Positions 61,516-64,000 of a DNA stretch of 64,000 nucleotides are shown piece after piece. The stretch comes from Arsenophonus sp052174495. GTDB lineage: Bacteria > Pseudomonadota > Gammaproteobacteria > Enterobacterales > Enterobacteriaceae. The notes under the pieces are model-generated. The model made no database searches. It was not told the origin of the DNA and worked only from the letters and a program-made list of their open reading frames with translations. The first letter of the stretch is position 1, and each line of letters begins with the position of its first letter. The stretch spans positions 1 to 64,000 of the forward strand of contig JBQMRR010000007.1 of NCBI GenBank assembly GCA_052174495.1. The letters are read 5' to 3'. The position numbers and the translations under genes are program-made.

Positions 61516-62586
61516 ATGGCAAAAAGAGATTATTATCAAGTTTTAGGTATAACTAAAACCGCTGACGAAAAAGAGATTAAAAAAGCGTATAAACGTCTGG
61601 CAATGAAGTATCATCCAGATCGTAATCAAGGTGATAAGGAAGCAGAAAGTAAATTTAAAGAAATCAAAGAAGCTTATGAAATTTTAACTGATGCGCAAAA
61701 ACGTGTTGCTTATGATCAATATGGACATGCGGCTTTTGAACAAGGTGGCATGGGTGGTGGATTTAGCAGTAGTTTTAGTTCTGGCGCTGATTTTAGTGAT
61801 ATTTTTGGTGATGTATTTGGTGATATCTTTGGGGGTGGCGGTAGGCGTCAGCGATCGACTCGTGGGGTAGATCTTCAGTACGAAATTACATTAACACTAG
61901 AAGAAGCAGTTCATGGTATTAGCAAAGAAATCCGTATCCCTACTTTAGAGAAATGTGATATTTGCAATGGAAGTGGCGCTAAACCAGGCACGAAACCAGA
62001 AACTTGCTCAACTTGTCATGGTGCAGGTCAGATTCATATACGGCAAGGGTTTTTTGCAGTTCAACAAACTTGTCCAACTTGCCATGGACAAGGTAAAGTT
62101 ATCAAAGAGCCTTGCATTAAATGTCATAATAATGGCCGAGTAGAAAAATATAAAACTTTATCAGTAAAAATTCCACCAGGAGTTAATACCGGTGATCGTA
62201 TCCGATTAAATGGTGAAGGTGAGGCCGGAGAAAATGGTGCTCAAGCTGGTGATCTATATGTTCAGGTTAATATAGCAAGACACGATATTTTTAAGCGCGA
62301 TGGCAATAATTTATATTGTGAAGTGCCGATTAATTTTGTGATTGCAGCTTTGGGTGGTGAAATTGAAGTAGGAACATTTGATGGTCGGGTAAGTCTCAAA
62401 ATTCCAGCAGAGACACAAACCGGAAAAATTTTTCGTATGAAAGGGAAAGGTGTTAAATCCATTCGTGGTGGTATAAATGGAGATTTAATGTGCCGTATTC
62501 TGGTGAAAACGCCGGTTAAATTAAATGAAAAACAAAAAGCATTATTAAAAGAATTTGGTAAATCCTTAAATGGCTGGCTAAAATGA
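61516..62586 (+). CDS. dnaJ: Chaperone DnaJ (Hsp40)
   Basis: Type I J-protein that delivers substrates to DnaK and stimulates its ATPase. The 356 residues compare with about 376 in E. coli. The J domain (1-70) has HPD at 33-35; the Gly/Phe-rich linker (about 75-115) is shorter than in E. coli and includes the DIFGDVFGDIFGGGG repeats; the zinc-binding region has four CxxC modules (CDICNGSG, CSTCHGAG, CPTCHGQG and CIKCHNNG), the last lacking one Gly; the C-terminal substrate-binding domains follow, ending KEFGKSLNGWLK. It shares the dnaK transcript through the 117-base gap. The 20-residue shortening is mostly in the linker. Confidence 0.97.
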   Translation: MAKRDYYQVLGITKTADEKEIKKAYKRLAMKYHPDRNQGDKEAESKFKEIKEAYEILTDAQKRVAYDQYGHAAFEQGGMGGGFSSSFSSGADFSDIFGDVFGDIFGGGGRRQRSTRGVDLQYEITLTLEEAVHGISKEIRIPTLEKCDICNGSGAKPGTKPETCSTCHGAGQIHIRQGFFAVQQTCPTCHGQGKVIKEPCIKCHNNGRVEKYKTLSVKIPPGVNTGDRIRLNGEGEAGENGAQAGDLYVQVNIARHDIFKRDGNNLYCEVPINFVIAALGGEIEVGTFDGRVSLKIPAETQTGKIFRMKGKGVKSIRGGINGDLMCRILVKTPVKLNEKQKALLKEFGKSLNGWLK

Positions 62587-62744
62587 TGAGAAGAGAATAG
62601 CTTATGTTCAAAGAGTTTATTAAGATAGTATAAAAATTTTTTAAAATCTGACCAAGTAATTTACTCTATATTTATCTAAATAAAGCATCGATAGAGTCAA
62701 TGATCGATGCTATATTGTTGATTGGAAAAAGATTATTTAATTTG

Positions 62745-64000
62745 ATTTATTAATAAATCTGGGTATATAAAAGATACGGTTATATACTATTCTGATACTT
62801 CATAAATCTATTCTCCATCCTTAAATTGACTATTGGTTACTATTAGGCGGCGCAGGTCAAATCCTCTTTAGTCAGTTTCAGCTATTTTGAGTAGACGAGA
62901 GCAATTTAAATACCATTGAAAGGATTATTTTTGAAGCACAGTGCTTCGTGCATCGGATTCATAGCCTCACTATTGCGCAAAATCATTCATTAAGATTCGT
63001 TGTTCTTATTAACGTCTATTCACTGATGAAAAATCGAGAAGAATGGCAGGCATTCTTCTCGATTTTTCATCATCCTTTTATCGCTTCAGAATACGTTGAA
63101 ACCTTACCAACAAAACATCGAGAAAATTTATTACCGGCATCACAGTTCTTTTGCTAGCCAGAACTCTCTACATGGAGCTCAAGCCTTAACTTTCGGTGCT
63201 GTATGCTTTTTTAGAGTAAAGGCGACACATGAACTATTTTGTATATCAAACAGTATTAAATATTGCATATCTAGGAATATTTTTCTATATGCATTTCAAA
63301 AAATCAAGCAGTAACACCATAGATGTAAGAAAATACGATTAGTCTTCGCGCTCACTAGCCATTGAAGAGTTCGGCCAAGTTTGTTTCTAACTCTTGATAA
63401 GCGATTTCTGCAGAAACAAGCTCCTTGCCATCTCATGCAGTGATGTCAATAATGAAGTAGCAGGTAAAGGCAATCAGCTTGTCTGACAGGATGGGATATG
63501 CCATCATCCCAGAAATAAACAACTACTATGCGATTAAATCACATAGTCGTCCTTGCCTATGTTAGCAAGGGATCGTTATTTTAGTTTTATGATGGTATCA
63601 GCAAAGAAGATGATGTACTTTTTATTGAGAAAAGCCTAGATAGGTTTGTGAAATCACCGGCAGATATTTCCTGCTCTCTTACAGGTACAGGTTATGGTAG
63701 CAATTCTTCGATGTGTCTTATTCAGATAAGACACTAGTAATAAACTGCTGAAGGATAATCTGTTGTTACTACAATCTCCCCTCTATCTTAGATATTTTAA
63801 ATATAAACATCACTAATACCAATCTATAATAGATTGAATTGGTAAATAACTGTTATGCGTTGACATGGGGCAATTCAGTATCTGCTAGTAGCATAGTTTA
63901 GAGCTTCATCTAAGCAACGAAGCCTATCAACTACCTATTATCCACCATTACGGATGAATTTACGCAAAATGGACATAGGTAATATCTGATTTCGAAGATT
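62745..64000 (-). mobile_element. Degenerate IS256-family element, copy J, cut by window edge
   Basis: Minus-strand copy starting at the family's right end (TTAATAAATCTGGG) and running off the window. An internal inverted repeat near 63030-63070 (GAAAAATCGAGAAGAATG with its inverted match) is specific to this copy. The frames at 62948-63157 and 63096-63314 are chance openings. Confidence 0.77.

Overview
This 64 kb window looks like chromosome from an AT-rich gammaproteobacterium of the order Enterobacterales in an advanced but unfinished stage of genome decay, as expected of an insect endosymbiont. Twenty-one protein-coding genes are intact or run off the edge, and almost all of the bacterial-core ones are close in length and sequence to E. 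coli orthologues (xseA, gmhA, sanA, fabI, sapABCDF, pdxB, truA, accD, folC, cvpA, ubiX, aroC, sixA, dnaK, dnaJ, 3' end of ptrB). Between them lie long stretches with no open frame, made of decayed genes and decayed insertion sequences. The lineage is inferred from gene content only; an Arsenophonus-like or other Morganellaceae symbiont is a reasonable guess, not shown. No tRNA, rRNA or CRISPR array was seen.

Layout. 1-2.2 kb: ptrB 3' end and xseA. 2.2-15.9 kb: gmhA and sanA isolated in IS debris. 15.9-22.2 kb: compact fabI and sapABCDF, all on the minus strand, followed by the 3' end of a dead pspF. 22.6-28.7 kb: IS debris. 28.7-44.8 kb: the enterobacterial block pdxB-usg-truA-dedA-accD-folC-dedD-cvpA-purF-ubiX in its ancestral order, but usg, dedA, dedD and purF are dead and each is split by IS remnants. 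44.9-48.3 kb: IS debris and a fragment of epmC. 48.4-52.7 kb: aroC-(prmB)-(smrB)-sixA in ancestral order, with prmB and smrB dead. 52.8-59.3 kb: IS debris, an unidentified decayed stretch, and an Mpg/AAG-type DNA glycosylase gene. 59.4-62.6 kb: dnaK-dnaJ with a recognisable heat-shock promoter. 62.7 kb to the end: another dead IS256-type copy.

Four repeat families account for most of the non-coding DNA: an IS256-family element (10 copies, about 1.4 kb), an IS481-family element (8 copies), an IS1595-family element (6 copies, about 1.0 kb) and one family I could not classify (4 copies, up to about 1.8 kb). No copy keeps an open transposase. Copies are nested: dedD is split by an IS481 copy that was itself split by an IS256 and an IS1595 copy. 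The picture is of an old IS expansion, followed by loss of transposition and slow erosion without much deletion.

Surviving functions: fatty-acid synthesis (accD, fabI), cofactor and aromatic metabolism (pdxB, folC, ubiX, aroC), RNA and DNA maintenance (truA, xseA, mpg), envelope (gmhA, sanA, cvpA), peptide uptake or resistance (sap), chaperones (dnaK, dnaJ) and a signalling phosphatase (sixA). Loss of purF would remove the first committed step of de novo purine synthesis unless a second copy exists elsewhere.
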